Below are positions 1 through 6,863 of a stretch of 9,500 nucleotides of DNA, in pieces. A program made the position numbers and the translations under genes. The notes beneath the pieces were generated by a model. The model ran no database searches. It was not told where the DNA came from and worked only from the letters and a program-made list of their open reading frames with translations. Numbering within the stretch: position 1 is the stretch's first letter; every line of letters starts with the position of its first letter. This DNA is from an uncultured Archangium sp. (GTDB taxonomy: Bacteria; Myxococcota; Myxococcia; Myxococcales; Myxococcaceae): NCBI GenBank assembly GCA_946479335.1, contig CAMLFP010000212.1, forward strand, positions 1-9,500, written 5' to 3'.

Positions 1-1
1 C

Positions 2-436
2 ACGTTCCGCGTGTACGTGCCGCGCGCCTCGACGCTGGCGCCCGCGGCCCCTGCGCCGGAACGGAGACTCGAGGGGCTGCGCGTGCTGGTGCTCGACGAC
101 GAGCCGGCCATCGCCGAGGCGTTGAAGCGGCTGCTGTCGCGCTGCGAGGTGGCGGTGTTCGCCGATGGGCACCGCGCGCTGGAGCGGCTCGAGGCCGGGG
201 CGCGCTTCGACGCGTTGCTGTGTGACGTGCGCATGCCGGGCCTGCCGGGCCCGGAGTTCTTCGCGCTGGTGCGCGAGCGCTTTCCCCAGCAGGCGGAGCG
301 CGTGGTGTTCATGACCGGCGCCATCGCCGACGCCGACGTGCACGGCTTCCTCTCCACGCTCACCAACCCGGTGCTCGAGAAGCCATTCACCGCGCAGGCC
401 CTGGCGCGCGCGGTGCGGCGCGTGCTGGGGCGCTGA
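2..436 (+). CDS. Hybrid sensor histidine kinase, C-terminal part (5' end outside window)
   Basis: This is the tail of a two-component sensor kinase that would pass phosphate to its own receiver domain in the cytoplasm. The frame is open to the left edge and begins TFRVYVPRA. That matches the closing strand of the HATPase_c domain of histidine kinases (usual form GTTFRVYLP), so the GTG at 11 is probably internal and not a start. After an Ala/Pro linker comes a complete receiver domain. Counting from that GTG, it has the acidic pocket D29-D30-E31, the likely phospho-acceptor D72 in the LLCDVRMPG motif, the conserved T102 in FMTG, and K124 in EKPF. All four key receiver sites are present, so the domain should be active. 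No output domain follows; the stop is 12 residues after the terminal helix begins. What the kinase senses lies upstream and cannot be seen. A stand-alone response regulator is the alternative, but the ATPase remnant argues against it. Confidence 0.85.
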   Translation, partial: TFRVYVPRASTLAPAAPAPERRLEGLRVLVLDDEPAIAEALKRLLSRCEVAVFADGHRALERLEAGARFDALLCDVRMPGLPGPEFFALVRERFPQQAERVVFMTGAIADADVHGFLSTLTNPVLEKPFTAQALARAVRRVLGR

Positions 437-487
437 CGGGCGTAGTCATTCACATGACATCGAAATACCTGCCGTGAGGTCGCGGCG

Positions 488-517
488 CGCGGCGCTATGA
501 AGGCCCACGTCGCCGCG
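488..517 (+). promoter_or_regulatory. Candidate promoter for the beta-helix gene, -10 inside an inverted repeat
   Basis: The 110-base gap before the beta-helix gene contains cgcTATGAA at 493-501, which resembles a -10 hexamer (TATGAA, 496-501). A 7-bp inverted repeat, CGCGGCG (488-494) and CGCCGCG (511-517), brackets it. Transcription would begin near 508, giving a leader of about 40 bases that includes the ribosome site at 534-540. I see no good -35 box. In DNA this rich in G and C, a 7-bp G/C-only repeat can arise by chance. The -10 position is plausible; a role for the repeat is speculative. Confidence 0.35.
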
Positions 518-533
518 TCGAGCGGCATTCGCC

Positions 534-540
534 AAGGGGG
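534..540 (+). promoter_or_regulatory. Ribosome binding site deciding the GTG start at 547
   Basis: AAGGGGG ends six bases before the GTG at 547. It is the only purine-rich stretch nearby, and it fixes the start of the secreted beta-helix protein just ahead of its signal peptide. The second GTG at 550 is possible but less well spaced. Confidence 0.65.
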
Positions 541-546
541 CAAATC

Positions 547-3500
547 GTGGTGTCGACACTCCGCAGCTGTTTCGTGACGTTGTTGGTGTTGTTCGCCGGG
601 AGCGCGAGCGCGCGCGACTGGTTCGTTCGTCAGGGCAGCAACGGCGACGGGACGCGCGCCAACCCGTTCGGCGACCCCACCGAGGCGCTCGACAAGTGCG
701 AGGCCGGCGACACGGTGCACGTCGCCGCGGGTCACTACGTCGGCAAGCTGCAGAAGGGCGAGTTCGAGTTCCCCTTCGACAACGTGACGATGCTCGGCGG
801 GTACAACGCCGACTTCACCGAGCGCAACCCGTGGAAGAACAAGACCGAGCTCGCGTGGGACCAGAACAAGAACCGCCCGAACCAGGCGCGCGTCTACAGC
901 CGGGTTCAGAACAGCACGCTCGACGGCTTCGTCATCGATATGACGGAGCTCAACGAATACACCCCTGACAAGGGCCGCAAGGAGCTGCCCTCGGGTGACG
1001 GCGCGATCTACTTCGCGCTCCCCGGCGTCATCCGCAACAACGTCATCTTCAACACCAACGCCGACGCCGCCATCAAGGCCAAGGTGCAGTCGACCATCGA
1101 GAACAACGTCATCGTCAACGCGATCACGTACGGCATCGATATCAGCCAGCACGGCTCGTACAAGCAGCCGGTCATCATCAAGAACAACACCATCCTCTTC
1201 ACGCAGACGTACAAGGCGAAGGGCAAGGGTGGGTACGCGGGGTCGGCCATCGGGCTGCGCACCGGCGTGGCGGCGACCATCACCGGCAACATCCTCGCGA
1301 ACAACGACAACAACGGCCTCGACACCGCCACCGACCTCAGCAAGGTCAGCGTGCAGGGCAACCTGTTCTTCATGAACGGGTGGGCGAACCTCAAGACCGA
1401 GGCCACCAACTCCACGGCCGTCGACGACGCCTCGATGGACATGCTCGACGAGCTCGAGCTCAAGGCCTCCGACGGCAACGAGGTGAAGAACCACGGGCTC
1501 GCGCTCGACAAGGAGTACGTCGCGCTCCAGTTCACCCGCACCGACTCCGAGGTCGGCAAGGTGTCGATGGATGACATGAACAAGCTGCGCCAGGCGCTCG
1601 GCATGAACCTGCAGGGGTCGGGCGGCAAGGCGGCGACCGGCGTGGCGAACCCGTACAGCGCGACGAAGATCTTCGACCTCCTCAACAACAAGAACAAGGC
1701 GGGCGCGCACATCGTCTCGTTGCCGGTCGCGCGCTTCAACGACGTGGCCGCCGCGGCGCCGCAGCGCACCTACGTCGACAGCGACTTCACCACGTGGATG
1801 AAGGCTCCGAAGAACGACGCGGCGCTCTCGCTGGTGGTGGCCATCGGCACCGTCAGCAACGTGTCGCTCATCTCGAACGCCGGCTTCGACCCCAAGCAGT
1901 ACGAGGGCGTGCAGCTCTACGACCGCAAGGGCAGCGGCCAGTGGCTGACGGGCTTCTACAAGAAGGGCTCCGCGGTCGCGCGGCTCGTGGCGGCCAACCT
2001 GGGCCGGTACAACGGCAGCGGCGTGCCCCCCCGGCTCTTCACGGTGAAGGGCGTGAGCTACGACACCGGCGGCTACCCGCGCGCCGCGTTCCTCGTCGAG
2101 AGCGCTGACGAAGACGACGTCGCGGCGGCGAACGGCGCGAAGAAGGCGCGGCCCGCGGGGCGTGACTGGTTCGTGCGCGCGGGCGCGACGGGCGGCGATG
2201 GCTCGAAGGAGAAGCCGTTCAAGGACCCCTTCCAGGCGCTGGAGAAGGTCGAGACCGGCGACAGCATCCACGTCGCGGAGGGCGAGTACAACGGCAAGCT
2301 CAAGAAGGGCATCTGGAAGGTGAGCGTGCCGTACCTCGCGCTGTACGGCGGCTACGACTCGACGTTCAGCGAGCGCAACCCGTGGAAGCACCCCACCGTG
2401 CTGCGCACCGGCGACCTCAAGACCTACGTGAGCGACTACACGCTCGCGGGCGAGAGCGACCACCGCGGCGTCATCGTCGACGGCTTCGTCTTCGACCGCA
2501 CGCCGACCAACCACTACACGGCCAGCGGCGACCTCGACTACTCGAACTCGCCGAAGATGGACTTCATCTGGTTCGCCGACGGGGAGGCCATCATCCGCAA
2601 CAACGTGTTCGTCAACTCCACGGAGCGCGCCATCCGCGCGCACACCGGCCACGTCTACGACAACAACATCATCTTCAACTCGCACTCCATGGGCATGGAC
2701 GTGCAGCGCGGCAAGGACGAGACGCCGGTGGTCATCACCAACAACACCTTCGCGTTTTCGTGGTGGTACAAGTTCGGCAAGGGAGACGCGTCGACCGGCT
2801 ACCTGCTCAACGTCGGCACCGACGTGCGCGCCACCATCGACAACAACATCTTCGAGTTCGCCGACAACGACGCCATCCGCATGCCCAGCGAGGCGAAGAA
2901 CATCTCGCTCACGCGCAACACCTTCAATCACAACCTGTGGTCCGACGTGCTCAACACCAGAGACAACACGCTCGTCGACGACAAGACCTTCGGCCAGCTC
3001 AAGGGCTTCGGCTTCAAGAAGCAGGAGGGCAACCAGGTCATCTCCGCGGCGCTGCAGGTCGACGCGAAGTGGTTCGACACCTACCTGAGCCGCACCGCGT
3101 ACACGCCCGGCAAGGTGACGATGGATGACTGGAACCAGCTCCGCGAGATGCTGGGGCAGCCGGTCATCGCCACCGGCGGCTCCGCGGGTGATGGGCTGGC
3201 GCCGAACTACAAGTGGCAAGACGCGATGAAGGTCTTCCCGAAGAACCCCAAGGTGACCGCGGGTGCCCGCGCGAAGGACCTGGCCCTCGAGTACGGCAAG
3301 GGTGGGCCGGTCGCCGCCGCCGAGAAGCACGACTACGAGGAGACGACGTGGGACGCCTCGTGCGCCAACAAGAACGACTGGCAGAAGCTGGTCGGCAAGC
3401 GCGTCTCGCTGACCATCGTGGTGCGCGACCCCGACCGCAGCTGGGGCCTCGATGAGCTGAGCAAGGACGAGTACGCGGTGTTCTCGGTCACCGGCCCCGA

Positions 3501-3678
3501 GGGCACTGAGGCGAAGGGCCTGCCCACGCGCTTCTACGTGAAGAAGGGCACCAAGGCCGGCCGGGTGCTGGACAACGCGAAGAGCTACTCGCGCGGCGAC
3601 CCCGAGGAGACGTACACCGTGCGCGGCATCGCGAAGGACAACCGCCAGCTCATCGTCGAAGAAGCCGAGAAGAACTGA
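547..3678 (+). CDS. Secreted tandem right-handed beta-helix protein (two-module)
   Basis: This 1043-residue protein is probably exported. Residues 1-22 form a Sec-type signal peptide: an Arg near the start, a hydrophobic core TLLVLFAG, and SASA before R23. The mature protein is two complete head-to-tail copies of one module, residues 23-538 and 539-1043, both opening RDWFVR. Each copy has: a DUF1565-like cap (GDTVHVAAGHY / GDSIHVAEGEY, then GGY and ERNPWK); a parallel beta-helix rich in NN turns (about 160-275 and 680-800, e.g. IRNNVIFN, IENNVIVN, IRNNVFVN, IDNNIFEF); a segment with GKVSMDDMNKLRQALG (M341) or GKVTMDDWNQLREMLG (M859); and a C-terminal beta-rich domain, possibly OB-fold-like. 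The fold class includes polysaccharide lyases and adhesins, but I see no recognisable catalytic residues, so no enzymatic function is assigned. Start choice rests on the ribosome site at 534-540 and the signal peptide. It is probably transcribed alone from a promoter near 496. Confidence 0.85.
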   Translation: MVSTLRSCFVTLLVLFAGSASARDWFVRQGSNGDGTRANPFGDPTEALDKCEAGDTVHVAAGHYVGKLQKGEFEFPFDNVTMLGGYNADFTERNPWKNKTELAWDQNKNRPNQARVYSRVQNSTLDGFVIDMTELNEYTPDKGRKELPSGDGAIYFALPGVIRNNVIFNTNADAAIKAKVQSTIENNVIVNAITYGIDISQHGSYKQPVIIKNNTILFTQTYKAKGKGGYAGSAIGLRTGVAATITGNILANNDNNGLDTATDLSKVSVQGNLFFMNGWANLKTEATNSTAVDDASMDMLDELELKASDGNEVKNHGLALDKEYVALQFTRTDSEVGKVSMDDMNKLRQALGMNLQGSGGKAATGVANPYSATKIFDLLNNKNKAGAHIVSLPVARFNDVAAAAPQRTYVDSDFTTWMKAPKNDAALSLVVAIGTVSNVSLISNAGFDPKQYEGVQLYDRKGSGQWLTGFYKKGSAVARLVAANLGRYNGSGVPPRLFTVKGVSYDTGGYPRAAFLVESADEDDVAAANGAKKARPAGRDWFVRAGATGGDGSKEKPFKDPFQALEKVETGDSIHVAEGEYNGKLKKGIWKVSVPYLALYGGYDSTFSERNPWKHPTVLRTGDLKTYVSDYTLAGESDHRGVIVDGFVFDRTPTNHYTASGDLDYSNSPKMDFIWFADGEAIIRNNVFVNSTERAIRAHTGHVYDNNIIFNSHSMGMDVQRGKDETPVVITNNTFAFSWWYKFGKGDASTGYLLNVGTDVRATIDNNIFEFADNDAIRMPSEAKNISLTRNTFNHNLWSDVLNTRDNTLVDDKTFGQLKGFGFKKQEGNQVISAALQVDAKWFDTYLSRTAYTPGKVTMDDWNQLREMLGQPVIATGGSAGDGLAPNYKWQDAMKVFPKNPKVTAGARAKDLALEYGKGGPVAAAEKHDYEETTWDASCANKNDWQKLVGKRVSLTIVVRDPDRSWGLDELSKDEYAVFSVTGPEGTEAKGLPTRFYVKKGTKAGRVLDNAKSYSRGDPEETYTVRGIAKDNRQLIVEEAEKN
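613..2160 (+). repeat. Module 1 of the internal tandem duplication
   Basis: This encodes residues 23-538 of the beta-helix protein: cap, beta-helix, MDD segment and C-terminal beta domain. It ends in an acidic then basic linker (DEDDVAAANGAKKARPAG) just before module 2. Landmarks recur at nearly constant offsets in module 2: RDWFVR at 23 and 539 (516 apart), MDD at 341 and 859 (518 apart). Confidence 0.8.
2161..3675 (+). repeat. Module 2 of the internal tandem duplication
   Basis: This encodes residues 539-1043. Over the first ~48 residues about 60% are identical to module 1 by eye. The C-terminal domains are much more diverged, still sharing a pattern of FY(V)KKG followed by a terminal T-V-(K/R)-G motif. 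Divergence at the protein level suggests an old duplication, not an assembly artefact. Confidence 0.8.
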
Positions 3679-3697
3679 CGCTGCTCGTGGCGCGGCC

Positions 3698-3728
3698 TCA
3701 TGGGCGTGGTACACGCGCCCGCCCATGA
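3698..3728 (+). promoter_or_regulatory. Candidate leaderless promoter within a perfect 9-bp inverted repeat over the start codon
   Basis: TGGTACACG (3707-3715) reads as an extended -10 (TG, one base, TACACG) ending nine bases before the ATG at 3725. No Shine-Dalgarno lies between them, so transcription starting around 3722-3725 would give a leaderless message. The -10 is bracketed by TCATGGGCG (3698-3706) and CGCCCATGA (3720-3728), a perfect 9-bp inverted repeat with a 13-base loop whose right arm contains the start codon. It could be an operator, or in a read-through RNA a hairpin hiding the ATG. The repeat is directly visible; both roles are inferred. Confidence 0.45.
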
Positions 3729-4432
3729 AGCCCGCGCTCGTCATCATTCCGACGTACAACGAGCTGGAGAACCTCAAGCCCATCGTCGACGCGGTGCTGG
3801 CGGTCGATTCGCGTGTCGACGTGTTGGTCTGTGACGACAACTCGCCCGACGGCACCGGCAAGCTGGCCGACGAGCTCGCGGCGAAGAATGACCGCGTGCA
3901 GGTGCTGCACCGCGAGAAGAAGGAAGGCCTCGGCCGCGCGTACCTCGCGGCGTTCCGCTGGGCGCTGGAGCGCGGCTACCAGTTCATCATCGAGATGGAC
4001 GCTGACTTCTCGCACGACCCGCGCTTCCTCCCGACGCTCATCGACACCGCGCAGAACGAGGCCGATCTCGCGTTGGGCTCGCGCTACGTCGCGGGCGGCG
4101 GCACGGTGAACTGGGGCGTCGGCCGGCAGATCATCTCGCAGGGCGGCTCGCTGTATGCGCGCACCATCCTCGGGGTGCGCATCCGCGACCTCACCGGCGG
4201 CTTCAAGTGCTTCAACCGCCGCGTGCTGGAGGGCATCGACCTCAACACCATCGAGTCGTCGGGCTACGGCTTCCAGATCGAGCTGACCTACCGCGCGCTG
4301 AAGAAGGGCTTCACGGTGAAGGAGATCCCCATCGTGTTCGAAGACCGCCGCGTCGGTCAGTCGAAGATGAGCCGGAAGATCTTCCTCGAGGCCGCGCGCA
4401 TGGTGTGGAAGCTGCGCTTCACGGTGAAGTGA
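3725..4432 (+). CDS. Polyprenol-phosphate mannosyltransferase (DPM1-type, GT2 family)
   Basis: This 235-residue GT-A glycosyltransferase should move mannose (or a similar sugar) from a nucleotide sugar to a polyprenyl phosphate on the cytoplasmic face of the inner membrane, making a lipid-linked donor for later transfer outside the membrane. Visible family signatures are: VIIPTYNE (6-13), DDNSPDGT (37-44) for the nucleotide, DAD (92-94) as the metal-binding DXD, GSRY (118-121), TGGFK (157-161), FQIE (183-186) and the C-terminal FEDRRVGQSKM (205-215). This set is typical of DPM1. The protein has no C-terminal membrane helices, unlike ArnC or GtrB relatives, so it is the short, peripheral form. 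The fold begins at residue 5 and no other in-frame start lies nearby, so ATG 3725 is firm despite having no Shine-Dalgarno. Its stop overlaps the next start (ATGA). The sugar acceptor pathway is not visible here. Confidence 0.88.
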   Translation: MKPALVIIPTYNELENLKPIVDAVLAVDSRVDVLVCDDNSPDGTGKLADELAAKNDRVQVLHREKKEGLGRAYLAAFRWALERGYQFIIEMDADFSHDPRFLPTLIDTAQNEADLALGSRYVAGGGTVNWGVGRQIISQGGSLYARTILGVRIRDLTGGFKCFNRRVLEGIDLNTIESSGYGFQIELTYRALKKGFTVKEIPIVFEDRRVGQSKMSRKIFLEAARMVWKLRFTVK

Positions 4433-5055
4433 TGCTGAGCGCCTTCGCCATCGCGCTGCCCGCGGTGCTCTTCATCGTCGACCCGATCGGCGTGGTGCCC
4501 ATCTTCGTGGCGCTGACCGGCAACGACACCCGGGAGCGCTGCGCCGCCATCGCGCGTCGCTCCACCGTGGTCGCGGGTGGGCTGCTGGTGGCCTTCGCGC
4601 TCTTCGGCACCGTCATCTTCAACGTGTTCAGCGTGACGCTGGCGGCCTTCCGCGTGGCGGGTGGGCTGCTGCTGATGCTGACCGCGCTCGACATGCTGCG
4701 CGCGCAGCACCCGGGCACCAAGACCACCACGCGCGAGACCGACGAGGCGCAAGATCAGACGGAGGTCGCGATCGTGCCCATCGCCATCCCCCTGCTGTCG
4801 GGGCCCGGCGCGATCGCCACGGTGATGGTGCTGATGGCGCAGCTGGGCGGAGGGCTCAACGCCGCCATCCCCGTCATCAGCTCCATCGTCATCACCATGG
4901 TGCTCTCATACCTGCTGCTGAGCCACGCGCACGCGGTCAAGCGCGTGCTGCGGCAGAGCGGCATCGCGATCCTGGAGCGCGTGTTCGGCCTCATCCTCGC
5001 GGCCATCGCGGTGCAGTTCGTCTTCGACGGCGGCAAGGAACTCCTGAAGGGCTGA
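4432..5055 (+). CDS. MarC-family (UPF0056) integral membrane protein
   Basis: This is a 207-residue inner-membrane protein with about six hydrophobic segments (roughly 5-27, 44-66, 68-88, 113-137, 146-165 and 179-199). The family signatures are DPIGVVPIF (17-25), FRVAGGLLL (73-81), PLLSGPGAIATV (120-131) and FGLILAAIAVQF near the C terminus. Length and topology fit MarC. The family's name comes from the E. coli mar locus, but its link to antibiotic resistance is not upheld, and the transported substrate, if any, is unknown. The start is the ATG at 4432, whose first base is the last base of the preceding TGA. Translation is therefore probably coupled to the mannosyltransferase. A longer in-frame reading back to 4207 lies wholly inside that upstream gene and is not real. 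A cytoplasmic or periplasmic loop at about 92-112 is rich in Thr, Glu, Asp and Gln. Confidence 0.85.
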   Translation: MLSAFAIALPAVLFIVDPIGVVPIFVALTGNDTRERCAAIARRSTVVAGGLLVAFALFGTVIFNVFSVTLAAFRVAGGLLLMLTALDMLRAQHPGTKTTTRETDEAQDQTEVAIVPIAIPLLSGPGAIATVMVLMAQLGGGLNAAIPVISSIVITMVLSYLLLSHAHAVKRVLRQSGIAILERVFGLILAAIAVQFVFDGGKELLKG

Positions 5056-5085
5056 CCGGCGCTCCGTGCTAGACCGGCGCCGCGC
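5054..5085 (+). promoter_or_regulatory. Candidate leaderless promoter with 18-bp-period direct repeats
   Basis: In the 30-base gap before the kinase, TGCTAGACC (5067-5075) looks like an extended -10 ending ten bases before ATG 5086. There is no Shine-Dalgarno. The 9-mer GACCGGCGC occurs at 5054-5062 and again at 5072-5080, exactly 18 bp apart, with the second copy overlapping the end of the -10. A 6-bp inverted repeat (CGGCGC 5057-5062, GCGCCG 5077-5082) also brackets the -10. The same 9-mer returns at 6909-6917. A regulator binding two turns of the same DNA face is possible but untested. Confidence 0.4.
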
Positions 5086-6852
5086 ATGGCCGAAAAGCTC
5101 GGGCAGTACACGCTGCAGAAGAAGATCGGCGCGGGGGGCATGGCTGACGTGTGGCTCGCGCAGGGCCCGCGCGGCGTCTGCGTGGTGAAGGTGCCGCACC
5201 GGCACCTCTGCGACAACGCCGAGTTCGTGCGCATGTTCCTCGACGAGGCGTCGCTGCTCGCGCAGCTGCACCACCCGAACATCGCGCAGATCTTCGACCT
5301 CGGTCAGGCCAACGGCACCTACTACCTGGCGATGGAATACGTCGCCGGGTTCGATCTGATGACCATCAGCCTCGAGCACGAGCGGCACGGCGAATTGATG
5401 GCGCCGGAGCTGTGCGCGCGCATCGTGGCCGACGCGGCCGGGGCGCTGCACTACGCGCACGAGGCGAAGGGCGCGAACGGGCAGGCGCTGAACATCATTC
5501 ATCGCGACGTCACCCCGCACAACATCCTCCTGTCGCGGCAGGGCGTGGTGAAGATCATCGACTTCGGCGTCGCCAAGGCGAGCTCCACGCTGCACCGCAC
5601 GCAGGTGGGCTTCGTGAAGGGCAAGTACCCGTACATGTCGCCGGAGCAGGTCACCGGCCAGACCATCGACCGCCGCGTCGACGTCTACGCGCTGGGGCTG
5701 TTGCTGTACGAGCTGCTCACCAACGTGCGCGCCATCGGCGGCAACAACGAGATCGAGCAGATCGACAACGCGCGGTACGGGCGCATCCGCCCCATCGAGC
5801 AGCTGCGGCCCAACGTGCCGGTGCCGATCCGCCAGATCCTCGGAGGGTGTCTGCACTTCGACGCCGAGGGCCGCTACCCCACGGCGCTGGCGCTGAAGGA
5901 CGACCTCGAGAAGTTCCTCACGCTGCAGCGGCAGACGCTGGGGCAGGAAGATCTGCTGCGGCTCTTCCGGGTCGTGGCGGCCGACGTCGGCGACGTCGAG
6001 GAGCCCGCCGCGCGGCCCACCGAGCTGGAGCAGCCCATCTCCCAGGGCGCGGTGGTGTTGCCCGACGCCGCGGGCGCGAAGATCGACGAGCTCGGCTACT
6101 CGCCGACGCAGCCGAGCATGGCGAACATCAAGCCGCTGCAGTTGGCGACGCCGGTGAACCCGCCGGAGCCCGTGACCGCGCCGCGCAGCTCGAAGGGGCC
6201 GCTGCTCGCGCTGGCCGGGCTCTCGGTGGTGATCATCGCGCTCGTCGTCGCGCTGTGGGAGCCGTGGGCCACGAAGGCGGCCCCCGACGCTGGCGTGGCG
6301 GTGACGCCCCCCGTCGTGGCGTTCGACGCGGGCGCGCCTCCCGTGGAGCCGGTCGACGCCGGCCCTGCGGAGCCGCCGGACGCCGCCGTGCCCGAGCCGG
6401 TCGAGGTGCGCGCGGCGGTGGTGTCGGTCAGCGCCCCGACGCCCGTGGAGGTCTCCGTCGACGGGAAGAAGTACGGCAAGACGCCGATCGATCTCGAGCT
6501 CACGCCCGGCAAGCACCGCATCGTCGCCGGCGCGAAGTCGTGGGCGGTCGACCTCGAGCCCGGCGCGACCATCGATCTCAAGGTCTCCGCCGGCAGCACC
6601 ACCGCGACGCCTCCGAAGGAGAAGGAGAAGGGCACCTTGAAGGTCGAGGCGTCGCCGTTCTGCCAGCTCTCCGTCGACGGCAAGGGGCAGGGCACCGTCT
6701 CCTTCAAGGAACTCGAGCTCTCCGCGGGCCCGCACACCGTGCAGTGCACGCTCGAAGATCCATCGCTCCCGGCCCCGCGCGTGAAGAAGCAGAAGGTGCA
6801 GGTGAAGCCGGGCGCGCAGGCCGAGGTGAAGTTCAACATGCTCCTCGAGTGA
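5086..6852 (+). CDS. Membrane serine/threonine protein kinase with C-terminal PEGA-like domains
   Basis: This 588-residue PknB-type kinase should phosphorylate Ser/Thr on cytoplasmic partners. Kinase landmarks: glycine loop GAGGMADV (15-22), ATP lysine K35, alpha-C glutamate E54, catalytic loop HRDVTPHN (139-146), DFG (159-161), an activation segment with several Ser/Thr, and SPEQ (185-188) in place of APE. The usual catalytic-loop lysine is T143; a Ser or Thr here is common in myxobacterial kinases, and D141 and N146 are kept, so activity is expected. After a ~90-residue Pro-rich stretch, one membrane helix spans about 371-391. Outside it lies a Pro-rich linker with DAG/DAA motifs (about 401-434), then two PEGA-like domains (about 447-500, VSVDGKKYGKTP; and 516-586, LSVDGKGQG). 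PEGA modules are thought to bind surface structures, so it may act as an envelope receptor. ATG 5086 is the only possible start after the in-frame marC stop at 5053, as the fold begins at residue 6. Confidence 0.9.
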   Translation: MAEKLGQYTLQKKIGAGGMADVWLAQGPRGVCVVKVPHRHLCDNAEFVRMFLDEASLLAQLHHPNIAQIFDLGQANGTYYLAMEYVAGFDLMTISLEHERHGELMAPELCARIVADAAGALHYAHEAKGANGQALNIIHRDVTPHNILLSRQGVVKIIDFGVAKASSTLHRTQVGFVKGKYPYMSPEQVTGQTIDRRVDVYALGLLLYELLTNVRAIGGNNEIEQIDNARYGRIRPIEQLRPNVPVPIRQILGGCLHFDAEGRYPTALALKDDLEKFLTLQRQTLGQEDLLRLFRVVAADVGDVEEPAARPTELEQPISQGAVVLPDAAGAKIDELGYSPTQPSMANIKPLQLATPVNPPEPVTAPRSSKGPLLALAGLSVVIIALVVALWEPWATKAAPDAGVAVTPPVVAFDAGAPPVEPVDAGPAEPPDAAVPEPVEVRAAVVSVSAPTPVEVSVDGKKYGKTPIDLELTPGKHRIVAGAKSWAVDLEPGATIDLKVSAGSTTATPPKEKEKGTLKVEASPFCQLSVDGKGQGTVSFKELELSAGPHTVQCTLEDPSLPAPRVKKQKVQVKPGAQAEVKFNMLLE

Positions 6853-6863
6853 CGCGCGCGCTC

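Noticed and set aside
445..458. GTCAT-TCAC-ATGAC hairpin after the histidine kinase stop
   Set aside because: The stem is only 5 bp and has no T-run after it; it is too weak to call a terminator or operator.
995..1375. Ser/Thr/Arg-rich frame inside the beta-helix gene
   Set aside because: It is an out-of-frame reading of repeated NN-turn codons; composition alone explains it.
1008..1769. 253-codon antisense open frame with hydrophobic stretches
   Set aside because: It is opposite the beta-helix gene, whose two halves are conserved at the protein level. The antisense frame shows no such repeat or known motif.
547..3678. Beta-helix protein as a pectate lyase or other polysaccharide lyase
   Set aside because: The fold class fits, but I could not point to lyase catalytic or calcium-binding residues, so no enzyme activity is assigned.
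4207..4431. 75-codon N-terminal extension of MarC
   Set aside because: It overlaps the conserved end of the mannosyltransferase, reads as Arg/His/Pro-rich, and MarC proteins begin right at the ATG at 4432.
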